From: Oscillospiraceae bacterium
Lineage (GTDB): Bacteria > Bacillota > Clostridia > Oscillospirales > Ruminococcaceae
NCBI GenBank assembly: GCA_017416665.1
Contig: JAFQBO010000292.1
Coordinates: forward strand, 1-17,205
Direction of reading: 5' to 3'
DNA: 17,205 bases
Within the stretch, counting starts at the first letter, position 1, and the number at the start of each line of letters is the position of its first letter. Positions 1 to 8,074 of the stretch are shown in pieces. The position numbers were made by a program, and so were the translations under genes. The notes under the pieces are model-generated. The model had not been told where the DNA came from, made no database searches, and worked only from the letters and a program-made list of their open reading frames with translations.

Positions 1-6
1 ATATGT

Positions 7-654
7 ATGCCGGCAGTTGCTGCTAAAATAGAGTAAGAAACAGGAAAAAGTTCAACAAGTACTATTGATATAGTTATGGAAAATTTTAAGGTACTTGAAA
101 ACAGTAAATTTGGTGAAGACGGACAAAAAATACTTTCAGTACAGCAAAAAAAGAAAAATGAACTTGAAGTGAAATTTTATATTCTTACATATACAGGTGC
201 TAAGCTTTCCAAAGACGGTGTTTTTACTGAAGAGGTCATAGAGGACGCCCGTGAAAAGGTCAATGCTGTCCGTAAGTTGAATGGTGAAATAGCTGAACTT
301 CATCGTCAGCCGGTATGCAAAGTCAAGTGGGGAGAAGAACAGTTTGTCGGAATCCTCAAAAATCTTGAATATCGTTACACGATGTATGCAAAAGATGGTA
401 CGCCGGTACAGGCAAATTTTACTGCAACATTTCAGGAAAGTATAGACATTGACTCGGCACTTCAGAATGATAATACACCTCAGTCGCCAGATCGTACAAA
501 ATACAGACCTGTTTATGAACGCACACAGCTTTTTCAGATGGCATAACAGGAATATGATGATGCAGGACAATGGCGTGTTATTGCAGAGGCAAATGATATA
601 TCCGATCCGCTTGACGTCACGCCGGGAATGATGCTGGTACTTCCACCACTGTAA
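7..654 (+). pseudogene. LysM-containing CIS tube/spike adaptor (Afp7/PVC7-like), interrupted by two in-frame TAA codons
   Basis: One reading frame runs from an ATG at 7 to a TAA at 652-654 (215 codons, close to the usual size of the family) and is broken only by TAA at 34-36 and TAA at 544-546. The middle part carries family hallmarks: ELHRQPVCKVKWG followed by FVGILKNLEYRYTMYAKDGTPV, compared here with the ELHRPPVC...WG...DGTPVRA signature of Afp7-type proteins. After the second stop the same frame continues with a clear LysM-like tail (EYDDAGQWRVIAEANDI, then TPGMMLVLPPL), directly before the next gene. In the family this protein joins the hub/spike to the inner tube. The usual N-terminal FNP motif appears as ENF (codons 25-27), which suggests further decay. 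ATG 76 could open a 156-aa product but has no ribosome binding site. The ATG at 7 is itself tentative, because its upstream region lies outside the window. Alternatives are a sequencing artefact or stop readthrough. Confidence 0.72.
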
Positions 655-677
655 AAGCTTAACTGAAAGGAAAAAAT

Positions 678-1781
678 ATGGCTGATCTGATGAAAAAAAG
701 TTCGGGGACATATTCGGCACTTGCTGAAACTTATGGTGATTTTAAAGTTCCTGCGGTGCGTGTTAAAATCGGAGGTACTCAGTACAGCTCCGTTACTGCC
801 AAGGAAACCAAAAAAGGCAAAATGCTGTTGATTGAAAAAGTGGATACATACCTTTGTCATGATGAAGGAAGCTCTGTAAGTGTGGTTGTTGGTGATGCTT
901 ATGACCTTGAAGGAAGTAAATTCAGGGAAACTGTAAGTCTCGGAGATACAATGCAGGTTGAAGTGGGATATGGTTCTGTTTTTCATGAAATATTTTCAGG
1001 ATTTGTCGGAGAAATTCAGTTTGAATACTATGGCACGGATCAGCAGATAAGAATTACGGGCTTTGATGCCATATACCTTATGTCGCAGAATTTCAGTAGT
1101 AATTATTACACTGAAAAAAAGTATTCTGATATTATAAATGCAATTATTGGTAATTACAGTAATGTGCTGAAAAAAGGTACTATTGATTCATCAAATGAAC
1201 AACCGAGAGCATTTATGTCCTGTCAGGGAATGAGTGATTACAGGTATATATGTGACGTACTTTGTCCGCTTGCAGGAAAGGAATTCTACATTTTTGACGG
1301 AAAAGCCTATTTTCAGGCGATAGACAAGCGTGAAAAATCACAGTCGGTGTCGCTGAAACTTGGTCAGAGTCTTTTTGATTTCAGTATAACTTCGGCTTAT
1401 GCGAATTTTGAAATTCAGGTAAGCAACGCTGTTGGCACAGACCCGACAACGGTACTTCTCGGAAAATCTTCGGGAAAATCAGATTCAACGCAGAAAAGTG
1501 CTGTCTCATCGGCTCAGAAAAGGTTTTTGCAGATGAGATATGCTGAAGATTCAAACGGCGTAAAAGCAGCGGCAGAATATATTCTTAAAAAGAGTATTGC
1601 GGAGCGTCAGACCGCAAGAGGCGTGTGTGTGGGACTTCCGGAAATTATTCCGGGAAGATGCATTGTTATAAACGGTATTCAGAAAAGTTATGAAAGTAAA
1701 AAATTCTGGATTGATACAGTGCATCACAAAATAAATGAGACGGGTTTTGTTACAGAATTTACAGTGAAAGGGTGGTCATAA
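678..1781 (+). CDS. CIS hub protein, gpD/gp27-like (phage late control D family; N-terminal half of an Afp8/VgrG-type spike)
   Basis: This 367-aa protein resembles the phage late-control D/gp27 hub, which forms the trimeric ring carrying the needle. What can be seen: an N-terminal beta-rich region; FRETVSLGDTMQVEVGYG followed by IFSGFVGEIQ, the typical hub pattern of a defined unit vector followed by 'F.G.V..I'; ITGFDAIYLMSQ, matching the 'V.G.D....L' step; a helix YSDIINAIIGNYS; and a C-terminal domain with PEIIPGRCIVINGI. The start ATG has AAAGG at 666-670, seven bases upstream. The gene's TAA is directly followed by the ATG of the gpV-like gene, so the two are probably translationally coupled and together replace one fused Afp8/VgrG polypeptide. 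A serine/lysine-rich linker lies at about residues 263-280. Family assignment is confident; the exact trimer role is inferred from homologues. Confidence 0.85.
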   Translation: MADLMKKSSGTYSALAETYGDFKVPAVRVKIGGTQYSSVTAKETKKGKMLLIEKVDTYLCHDEGSSVSVVVGDAYDLEGSKFRETVSLGDTMQVEVGYGSVFHEIFSGFVGEIQFEYYGTDQQIRITGFDAIYLMSQNFSSNYYTEKKYSDIINAIIGNYSNVLKKGTIDSSNEQPRAFMSCQGMSDYRYICDVLCPLAGKEFYIFDGKAYFQAIDKREKSQSVSLKLGQSLFDFSITSAYANFEIQVSNAVGTDPTTVLLGKSSGKSDSTQKSAVSSAQKRFLQMRYAEDSNGVKAAAEYILKKSIAERQTARGVCVGLPEIIPGRCIVINGIQKSYESKKFWIDTVHHKINETGFVTEFTVKGWS

Positions 1782-2543
1782 ATGTTCGATATATCTGAAA
1801 ATCAGAGCAGTAATTTTGAATATAACATGGTAAATCAACCTTTTTGCTATGGTAAAATACTTCAGAATTACGACAAGGATCATCCGAATCAGGTAAAGGT
1901 ACAGCTAAGTGCTTTGTATGAAACAGGAAAAAATGAAGTCTGGGCAAATCTGTCGGTGCCGTATGGCGGTGAAGCGTATGGAATGCACTTTTTGCCGGAA
2001 GTCGGTGAACTGGTTCTGCTGGCTATGATTTCGGCTGAATCACCGGTTGTGATTTCGTCAGTTCTGGGAAAACAGGGCGTTCCGAAAAACTGTACTGATA
2101 ATTCTGAAAATGAAAAAAAGACAATCCGTACAAAAGCCGGGAATGAAATATATATTCAGGATACCAAGGATAAGGCTGTAATTCAGATGAAGACGGTTGG
2201 CGGGTATATGCTGGAAATTTCAGAGGAAGCGAAAAAAATAACCGTCACAGACAAGGATAAAAAGAATTCACTTGAAATTGATGCGGAAGGCGGAGCAGTA
2301 ACTGTCAAGGCAGACAAAAAGCTTGTGCTGTCTGTCGGCGGAAAAGATGTAATAAAGCTTGAATCAAGCGGTGCATCGATTGTAAGCTCGGCTGTTAAAA
2401 TCGAAGGCAGTCAGAAGATTGAACAGAAAGCAGGTCAGCTCAGTATTTCGGGTTCGACTGCTGAAATAAAGGCAGATGCAAATCTTACGGTAAAATCCGG
2501 AGGTGTTGCACAGATTAAGGGCAGTATGCTTAAACTTAACTGA
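1782..2543 (+). CDS. CIS spike protein, gpV/gp5 OB-fold plus beta-helix (C-terminal half of an Afp8/VgrG-type spike)
   Basis: This 253-aa protein begins with a gp5/VgrG OB-fold. The region from about residue 22 (CYGKILQNYDKDHPNQVKVQ) to FLPEVGELVLLAMI and SPVVISSVLG matches the classical 'G.V..n.D....rVkV...W....PyaG...G..flPEvGdeVlv' pattern, and KKTIRTKAGNEIYIQD matches the 'K.irTksGn.i.f.D' strand. From about residue 125 onwards the sequence is a run of alternating hydrophobic and charged short strands (LEIDAEGGAVTVKADKKLVL, then similar repeats to the end), as expected for a trimeric beta-helix needle. Translation starts immediately after the preceding TAA; AAAGGGTGG near the end of the upstream gene serves as the ribosome binding site. 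No C-terminal effector domain is attached, so the tip is probably supplied by the separate PAAR-like protein at 15210-15596. Confidence 0.87.
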   Translation: MFDISENQSSNFEYNMVNQPFCYGKILQNYDKDHPNQVKVQLSALYETGKNEVWANLSVPYGGEAYGMHFLPEVGELVLLAMISAESPVVISSVLGKQGVPKNCTDNSENEKKTIRTKAGNEIYIQDTKDKAVIQMKTVGGYMLEISEEAKKITVTDKDKKNSLEIDAEGGAVTVKADKKLVLSVGGKDVIKLESSGASIVSSAVKIEGSQKIEQKAGQLSISGSTAEIKADANLTVKSGGVAQIKGSMLKLN

Positions 2544-2551
2544 TAAGAGGT
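2544..2551 (+). promoter_or_regulatory. Ribosome binding site that fixes the gp25-like start at 2561
   Basis: AAGAGGTG lies between the TGA of the spike gene (2541-2543) and the gp25-like gene. GTG (2552) and TTG (2555) are in frame but fall within or almost on this site, whereas ATG at 2561 lies about ten bases downstream. The ATG is therefore preferred. Confidence 0.6.
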
Positions 2552-2560
2552 GTGTTGATT

Positions 2561-2968
2561 ATGGCACAGTCTGAAAAGGCTTTTCTCGGAACAGGCTGGA
2601 GATTTCCGGTAAGTGTTGATCGTCAGACGGGAAGTATAAGGAGCGCATCACAGGAAGAGGATATAGCACAGTCAATACGTATTATTCTGTCTACCCGAAA
2701 GGGCGAACGTGTGATGCTGCCTGAATTTGGGTGCGATCTTTACAAGTATGTGTTCAGCAATATGCAGACTGACGAAATAGCTGAAATACGACGTTGCGTG
2801 AAGGAGGCACTCCGTAAGTGGGAAACACGAATTATAGAAGTTGAAGTTGATGTTGATACATCGGGAATCGGTAAAGGAATGCTGATACTTGATATTCAGT
2901 ATCGTGTAAGGGCAACAAATACCCCGTTTAACCTTGTATTTCCGTACTATATTCAGGAAGGTGTGTAA
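2561..2968 (+). CDS. Baseplate wedge protein, gp25/GPW-like (Afp9-like)
   Basis: This 135-aa protein has the size and pattern of the GPW/gp25 family, which clips baseplate wedges to the first sheath ring. After an N-terminal segment FLGTGWRFPVSVD comes a helix EEDIAQSIRIILST and the signature KGERVMLPEFGCDLYKYVF at about residues 47-65, matching 'l.T..GeR.m.PeFG..L'. The C-terminal half alternates a helix (RRCVKEALRKW) with strands such as IIEVEVDVDT and LILDIQYRVRATNTPFNLVFP. ATG 2561 was chosen over upstream GTG/TTG because of the position of the ribosome binding site. It follows the spike gene by 17 bases. In Afp/PVC loci a PAAR-like tip gene normally comes next; here only 54 bases without a gene separate it from the J-like gene. 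Confidence 0.88.
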   Translation: MAQSEKAFLGTGWRFPVSVDRQTGSIRSASQEEDIAQSIRIILSTRKGERVMLPEFGCDLYKYVFSNMQTDEIAEIRRCVKEALRKWETRIIEVEVDVDTSGIGKGMLILDIQYRVRATNTPFNLVFPYYIQEGV

Positions 2969-3022
2969 TGATATACACAAATTCTTAAAAATAATATTCA
3001 TAAAGTAAAGGAGGAATAGAAG

Positions 3023-6019
3023 ATGCAGAGAATACCTGAGCTTGACAAACGCAGTGAAAATGAGCTTCGTGAACGTATGCTGGAGCTTGCGGAAAGCTAT
3101 ACACCTGAGTGGAAGCCGAATCCTGATGAGCCTGATATGGGTATGACACTTATTGAACTGTTTGCACAGATGCACTCGGGAACAGTAAGGCGTCTCAATC
3201 GTACAGTTGAAAAAAACCGTGTGGATTTCTGTCGTTTCATGGGTACATATCTGCGTTCATCTGAAACCTCCGCAGGATATGTAAAGGTTGGATTTTCGTC
3301 GGAACAGGTACAGGAAAATGTGATACTTCCTGAGGGGACTGTTCTCACAGCACAGATGCCTGAGGGTGAAGAAGAAAATTCCGGATTTACAACTCTTGAC
3401 GATGTTTGTGTTACATCTGCACATATTGAAAAAATAATTATGACCGATGGCAGTGCCGATCTCATAAGTACAGTTTATAACCGTGCTGATGACGGCGAAA
3501 ATCCTTCATTTGTTCTTTTTGGAAAGAAAACAGAAAATCAGAATTCACATGTTGTGGAAATTGGCTGTAAAAGCGGTCTTATGCATATTATAGGTGAGGG
3601 AATAATATGTCTGCATATAAAACAGCAGAAAAAAGAAGGCGAGGCGTATTTAGCCGAATATTTTGAACTTGCATATAAAAATGAAGAACTGAAAATAGAA
3701 TATGCTTCTGAAAACGGATGGGAGCCTTTTTCAGAGGTTTATTCTTCAAAAGATGCATTAATTTTGAAAAAGAATGCGGACAAGCCTGAATTTTTCATCA
3801 ATGAGGAAGACGAAAATCCTGCTGATAAAATCAGGTTTACTCTTAAAAAAATACGACCTGAGGCATCACTTGCATCAGATGGTGTTTATCTGAGTACGCA
3901 GGGCAGAGATATAAAGCCTGATGTTGTAATCACAAAATACGGCGTTGCGGAAGATGAATGGTTTTCGCCGTTCGGAGAAGTTCCTGTTCTGTTTGATGCT
4001 TTGTATATTGCCTCGGACGAGGTATTGTCAAAGGCAGGAGCTGTCGTTTCAATGCAGATTTCGGTATCTTTTCCGCCACCACCTGAAACAAAAGCTGAAA
4101 AGAAACCAAGCGGCAGCTGGAAGATGGTCATGAGAAAATCTGATCTGCATGAGGAAGAACTTATAGTTTCCTGGATTTCATCTGTTGCGTGGGAGTACTA
4201 TAATGGCAAAGGCTGGAAATCACTTCAGTGTCATCCGGAACTTCGAAAAACGTTTTCTCCTGTTGACGGCAAGAAAACCTACAGTCTTGAGTTCAGATGT
4301 CCTGATGATGCAGTACCAGTGCTTGTTGAAGCAGAAGAACACAGATATATCCGTGCGAGAATTGTTCAGATAGAAAATATGTATCGTCCGAATATCGTGT
4401 ATCATCTCCCGCTGACAGCACATATATTTTTTCGTTATGAATGTAATGAACCGATTAAGGCAGATTATGTAATTACCGAAAATCAGATGATACGGCATAC
4501 CTGCGATGCGGATAGTCAGTTTGTATTCTTTTCGCCTATGCAGCAGACTGAACCGACAGTTTATTTCGGACTTTCTTCACCGCTTAACGATGGACCTTAC
4601 AGAATTCTTACAGTTGTCGACAATAAGCACTCCGGCAGAATGCCTGCACTCCGATGGGAGTATATGACAGACAACGGCTGGAAACCGCTTAACATTTATG
4701 ATGATACAGGACAGTTTGAACGTACAGGCATTATGGTCATATTCGAAAACAGCGGTTTCAGAAAAACAGAACTGTTCGGTTATGAAAATTACTGGATAAG
4801 AGCTGTTGATGATGCTCATATATACAGACAGTCTAATACATGTCAGCGTCCGTATATTATGAGAATGGATTTTAACTGTACGGAAGTCAGAAACTGCTGG
4901 GATATGCCTCCGGTTTACTTCAATCTGCCTGCTGCTGAACCGAATTTTATCTGTCATCTTCCTGACAGAAATATAGCAGACGTACGGGTGTATGTCGATG
5001 AACTTGAACTTCACAGCAGTTCAGAGGCTGAAAAGATGCTCCGTATGGGTATGGCAGATCCTGAATACGATCAGTACGGAATGCTGCAGAGACTATGGGT
5101 GAGATGGACAGCTGTGGAACATTTCTGGTTCTCAGAGGCAGAAGACAGACATTATCGGATAGATAAGAATGAAGGTCTGATTTTCTTTGGTGATGGCGAA
5201 CGTGGTAAAATCCCATGCTGTGGCAAAGGAGATCACATAAGAATAAATTATTCTATCGGTGGCGGAAAAAGCGGTAATATATTATCCGGCACTGAATGGG
5301 GAAGTCGTAATGCACTCGGACTGATTACTGAAATTTCAAATCCACTCCCGTTTTTCGGTGGAAACGACATGGAATCACTTCACTCCGCTACTGAAAGAAC
5401 TGCATCGGAATTTCAGAATAACGGTCAGTGCGTTACAGTCGCCGACTACGAAAATATTGCTTTGCAGACAGACAGAAGTATACTTAAAGTGAAGTGCATA
5501 TCGGGATATAACGCAGATGGCGAACGTGAAGCAGGAAGTGTTACGCTTATCATAATGCTTTCGGATTTTTCAAAAGAATCGACCGGCTTTGAACAGATAT
5601 GTGACAAGCTGAGACGGGTGATAGATGATTGTCGTCCGGTTTCGCTTTCGCCGGAGAGCTTTTATATTATTCATCCAAGATATATCAGTATAAGTGTAAA
5701 CGCCACTATCAGAGTTACGGACAACAGCCGTATATTCCGTATAAAGGAACAGGTGCAGAAACGTATTGAGGAATTTTTACACCCTATAACCGGAAATTTT
5801 GACGGCAAGGGCTGGAGAATAGGAGAGTTTCCGCATCAGCGTCAGATAGAAAATGCAGTAAGAAGTGTAAGCGGGGTAGCTTACGTTGAAAATTTTGTAA
5901 TGAGAGCATTCTCAATACAGAATGACCATAAAAAAGAACTTGATCTTAATCATCTTACAGGACAGGCTTTCAGTCTTGCTGTAAGCGGTACACACGAAGT
6001 GCGTACGGAAAGAAATTAA
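3023..6019 (+). CDS. Baseplate J-like wedge protein (Afp11-like), 998 aa
   Basis: This is the first of two large J-like wedge proteins that form the arms around the hub. Near the N-terminus (residues 34-74) is the conserved block PDEPDMGMTLIELFAQM...RRLNRTVEKNRVDF, compare 'DpGiTLieLfAwl...yRlNrvpe'. The middle 600 residues are beta-rich. Around residues 718-748 the typical LIFFGDGERGKIPCCGKGD and INYSIGGGKSGNI elements appear ('FGDG..G..P..G', 'Y..GGG..GN'). At about 800-830 comes QCVTVADYENIALQTD, the usual entry to the C-terminal J domain, followed by IHPRYISISVNATIRV and a helix near RIKEQVQKRIEEFLHP. A strong AAAGGAGG at 3007-3014, eight bases before the ATG, supports the start. A near-homologous N-terminal block occurs in the next gene, so the two probably act as a wedge pair. 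Confidence 0.88.
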   Translation: MQRIPELDKRSENELRERMLELAESYTPEWKPNPDEPDMGMTLIELFAQMHSGTVRRLNRTVEKNRVDFCRFMGTYLRSSETSAGYVKVGFSSEQVQENVILPEGTVLTAQMPEGEEENSGFTTLDDVCVTSAHIEKIIMTDGSADLISTVYNRADDGENPSFVLFGKKTENQNSHVVEIGCKSGLMHIIGEGIICLHIKQQKKEGEAYLAEYFELAYKNEELKIEYASENGWEPFSEVYSSKDALILKKNADKPEFFINEEDENPADKIRFTLKKIRPEASLASDGVYLSTQGRDIKPDVVITKYGVAEDEWFSPFGEVPVLFDALYIASDEVLSKAGAVVSMQISVSFPPPPETKAEKKPSGSWKMVMRKSDLHEEELIVSWISSVAWEYYNGKGWKSLQCHPELRKTFSPVDGKKTYSLEFRCPDDAVPVLVEAEEHRYIRARIVQIENMYRPNIVYHLPLTAHIFFRYECNEPIKADYVITENQMIRHTCDADSQFVFFSPMQQTEPTVYFGLSSPLNDGPYRILTVVDNKHSGRMPALRWEYMTDNGWKPLNIYDDTGQFERTGIMVIFENSGFRKTELFGYENYWIRAVDDAHIYRQSNTCQRPYIMRMDFNCTEVRNCWDMPPVYFNLPAAEPNFICHLPDRNIADVRVYVDELELHSSSEAEKMLRMGMADPEYDQYGMLQRLWVRWTAVEHFWFSEAEDRHYRIDKNEGLIFFGDGERGKIPCCGKGDHIRINYSIGGGKSGNILSGTEWGSRNALGLITEISNPLPFFGGNDMESLHSATERTASEFQNNGQCVTVADYENIALQTDRSILKVKCISGYNADGEREAGSVTLIIMLSDFSKESTGFEQICDKLRRVIDDCRPVSLSPESFYIIHPRYISISVNATIRVTDNSRIFRIKEQVQKRIEEFLHPITGNFDGKGWRIGEFPHQRQIENAVRSVSGVAYVENFVMRAFSIQNDHKKELDLNHLTGQAFSLAVSGTHEVRTERN

Positions 6020-6041
6020 ATAAATACGGAGGTGAACGACA

Positions 6042-8060
6042 ATGCTCCCACAGATAAAGCTTGATGATGAAACATACAATGAAATACTTGAACAGGCAAA
6101 GCACAGGATTTCACTTATCTGTCCCGAATGGACAGACTATAACGAACATGATCCGGGCATAACTTTTCTTGAATTGCTTTCATGGCTTAAGGAAGCACAG
6201 CAGTATTATCTTAATCATCGTGAAAATTCCATGAAACATTACTTCCTTCAGTTGCTGGGAGCAGAATGTGCCGGACGCCTTCCGTCATACGGACGTATAT
6301 ACTTTAACTGTAGTGAACAGAAAAAAATTCTCTCGGAAACTCCTTTTTATTCTGGTGATATGTGCCTTACACTGACAGAAGATGCATATATAAACGGAGC
6401 AGAAGCAGAAAAAATGATTTCTGATGATGCAACGATAAATTGTCAGGAAATTTCAGCACTCAGCTGTATGGAGTGGTATCCTTTCGGGAAAAAGCCTGAG
6501 GCAGGCAAAACATTCACGGTTGTGCTTTCAAAGACTGTCCAGAATGCAGGACAGCTTTCGCTCTATCTGGATATTTTCAATAATTATCCTGTAAAGCGTA
6601 ATCCGATACAGGAGGGTTATCCGAAACTGGCTGAGTTTACAGCTCAGGCAGGAACAGAAAGGAAACTTCATAAATGCAGGATTTTAACAGATGAAACAGC
6701 AGCATTTACGGTATCTGGAAGAATTGTTGTGGAAATTCCGGAAAATGTCAGTGCAGACAGAATCAGCTTTACGCTTGAACAATGCTGTTATGATGTTCCG
6801 CCGCTGCTTACGGGTATATATACCGATGTTTTCAGAGTGTGTCAGAAAAGACAGACTTCATATCTGATATATACACAGACTGATCCCAAAAAGCCGTCAG
6901 AGAAAATTTTCAGGAAAAACTATGCTACGGAAAATCTGGAAATGCAGTTTCTGTATAACGATGATACAGGTTATATTATTTTTAAACCGGAAAATGTTAG
7001 TTATGAAAATGACTTTATCCGTGTAAAGGTGAATAAACAGATGGAGGATAAGACGGTACTGGCAGTCGTTTCCGAAAAGCCTGATCAGTATCTTCTGCAT
7101 CCGGGAAAGGGTACTGGTTTTCCTTATCAGGAATTTGATATTAACTGTACTGATATTACAGCGGAAAGCTTTTCACTTTTTATAAATGATGAATATGATA
7201 AGAAGTGGTACTTGTGGGAAAAAACCGACGACCTATTAAAAGCAAGCCATCTTGACAGAGTGTATTTCTTTGATGAAACAGCAGGTAAAATTTCGTTTGG
7301 TGACGGTATACACGGCAGAGTTCCCGACGGAGAGCTGTGGATTACCTCAATGTCACACACTCTTGCTGAAAAAGGATGTATAAAAAGTGGTGAGATTACG
7401 TCGTCACCTGTATGGGATAACATTTCCGATATCGGGTATTATGAGGATCTTACAGGCGGTGCATCACCTGAAACTCCTGAAGAATGCAGAAACCGTTATC
7501 AGAAAGCAAGGCGCATTCCGACAAGGGCGGTAACATGCAGGGATTATGAAACTCTTGTGAGGACAGCTCCCGGACTTATGATAAGGAACTGTCGTATTAC
7601 AGCAGGAGCGTACAAAAGCAACAGTGTTCATATAGCGGTTGAGCCGTATACAGGTGAGGAAAAAACGGCAGAAAACCGTATTTACCGTGAAATACTTCAG
7701 AGACATCTTGAAAAGGCACGTCTTATAGGTACACAGCTTCAGATATTTTTTCCGAAATATGCAGATATTGAAATATATGTTGTGCTGATGGTGGATTCCT
7801 ATTCTTCAAAGTCAGAAGAAGATATAAGACGGCATATAGAGGAACTTTTTGCAGATGAGTACCATTCATTCGGCAAACAGATTTTGTACAGCAGTATCTA
7901 TGCTGAAATCGACAGAATGCCACAGGTCGTGCAGATACAGGAGCTTGTTGTAAAGTGCAGTCAGGACGGTGTAAGAACAAACAGAAGCGGTGATATAATC
8001 CTGCCTGAAAACGGTCTGCCTTACCTGAAAACGCTTGAATTAAAATGTTCTGCCATGTAA
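6042..8060 (+). CDS. Second baseplate J-like wedge protein (Afp12-like), 672 aa
   Basis: The N-terminus carries the same block as the preceding J-like protein: ICPEWTDYNEHDPGITFLEL followed by LLSWLKEAQQYYLNHREN and a 'YFLQLLG' helix (about residues 27-75). The FGDG element (ISFGDGIHGRVPDGELWI) sits near residue 418, and the J-domain entry RIPTRAVTCRDYETLVRTAP near 490-508. After it come the strand/helix alternation KYADIEIYVVLMVDSYSS and DIRRHIEELFADEY. It is about 330 residues shorter than its neighbour, mostly in the middle domain. GGAGGTGA at 6028-6035 is an excellent ribosome binding site six bases before the ATG. Naming it Afp12-like rests on gene order and size more than on a signature unique to Afp12. 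Confidence 0.82.
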   Translation: MLPQIKLDDETYNEILEQAKHRISLICPEWTDYNEHDPGITFLELLSWLKEAQQYYLNHRENSMKHYFLQLLGAECAGRLPSYGRIYFNCSEQKKILSETPFYSGDMCLTLTEDAYINGAEAEKMISDDATINCQEISALSCMEWYPFGKKPEAGKTFTVVLSKTVQNAGQLSLYLDIFNNYPVKRNPIQEGYPKLAEFTAQAGTERKLHKCRILTDETAAFTVSGRIVVEIPENVSADRISFTLEQCCYDVPPLLTGIYTDVFRVCQKRQTSYLIYTQTDPKKPSEKIFRKNYATENLEMQFLYNDDTGYIIFKPENVSYENDFIRVKVNKQMEDKTVLAVVSEKPDQYLLHPGKGTGFPYQEFDINCTDITAESFSLFINDEYDKKWYLWEKTDDLLKASHLDRVYFFDETAGKISFGDGIHGRVPDGELWITSMSHTLAEKGCIKSGEITSSPVWDNISDIGYYEDLTGGASPETPEECRNRYQKARRIPTRAVTCRDYETLVRTAPGLMIRNCRITAGAYKSNSVHIAVEPYTGEEKTAENRIYREILQRHLEKARLIGTQLQIFFPKYADIEIYVVLMVDSYSSKSEEDIRRHIEELFADEYHSFGKQILYSSIYAEIDRMPQVVQIQELVVKCSQDGVRTNRSGDIILPENGLPYLKTLELKCSAM

Positions 8061-8074
8061 GGAGGAAATTTTAA

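Noticed and set aside
34..546. TAA might be reassigned to an amino acid in this organism.
   Set aside because: Nine of the twelve intact genes with a stop in the window end in TAA at sensible positions next to the next ribosome binding site, so TAA is a normal stop here.
76..546. A stand-alone 156-aa gene starting at ATG 76.
   Set aside because: No ribosome binding site precedes it, and the conserved frame extends on both sides beyond in-frame stops. It is better read as part of a broken adaptor gene.
3097..3465. Minus-strand open frames inside the J-like and other structural genes.
   Set aside because: They overlap confidently assigned genes completely, have no ribosome binding sites, and their composition fits antisense shadows.
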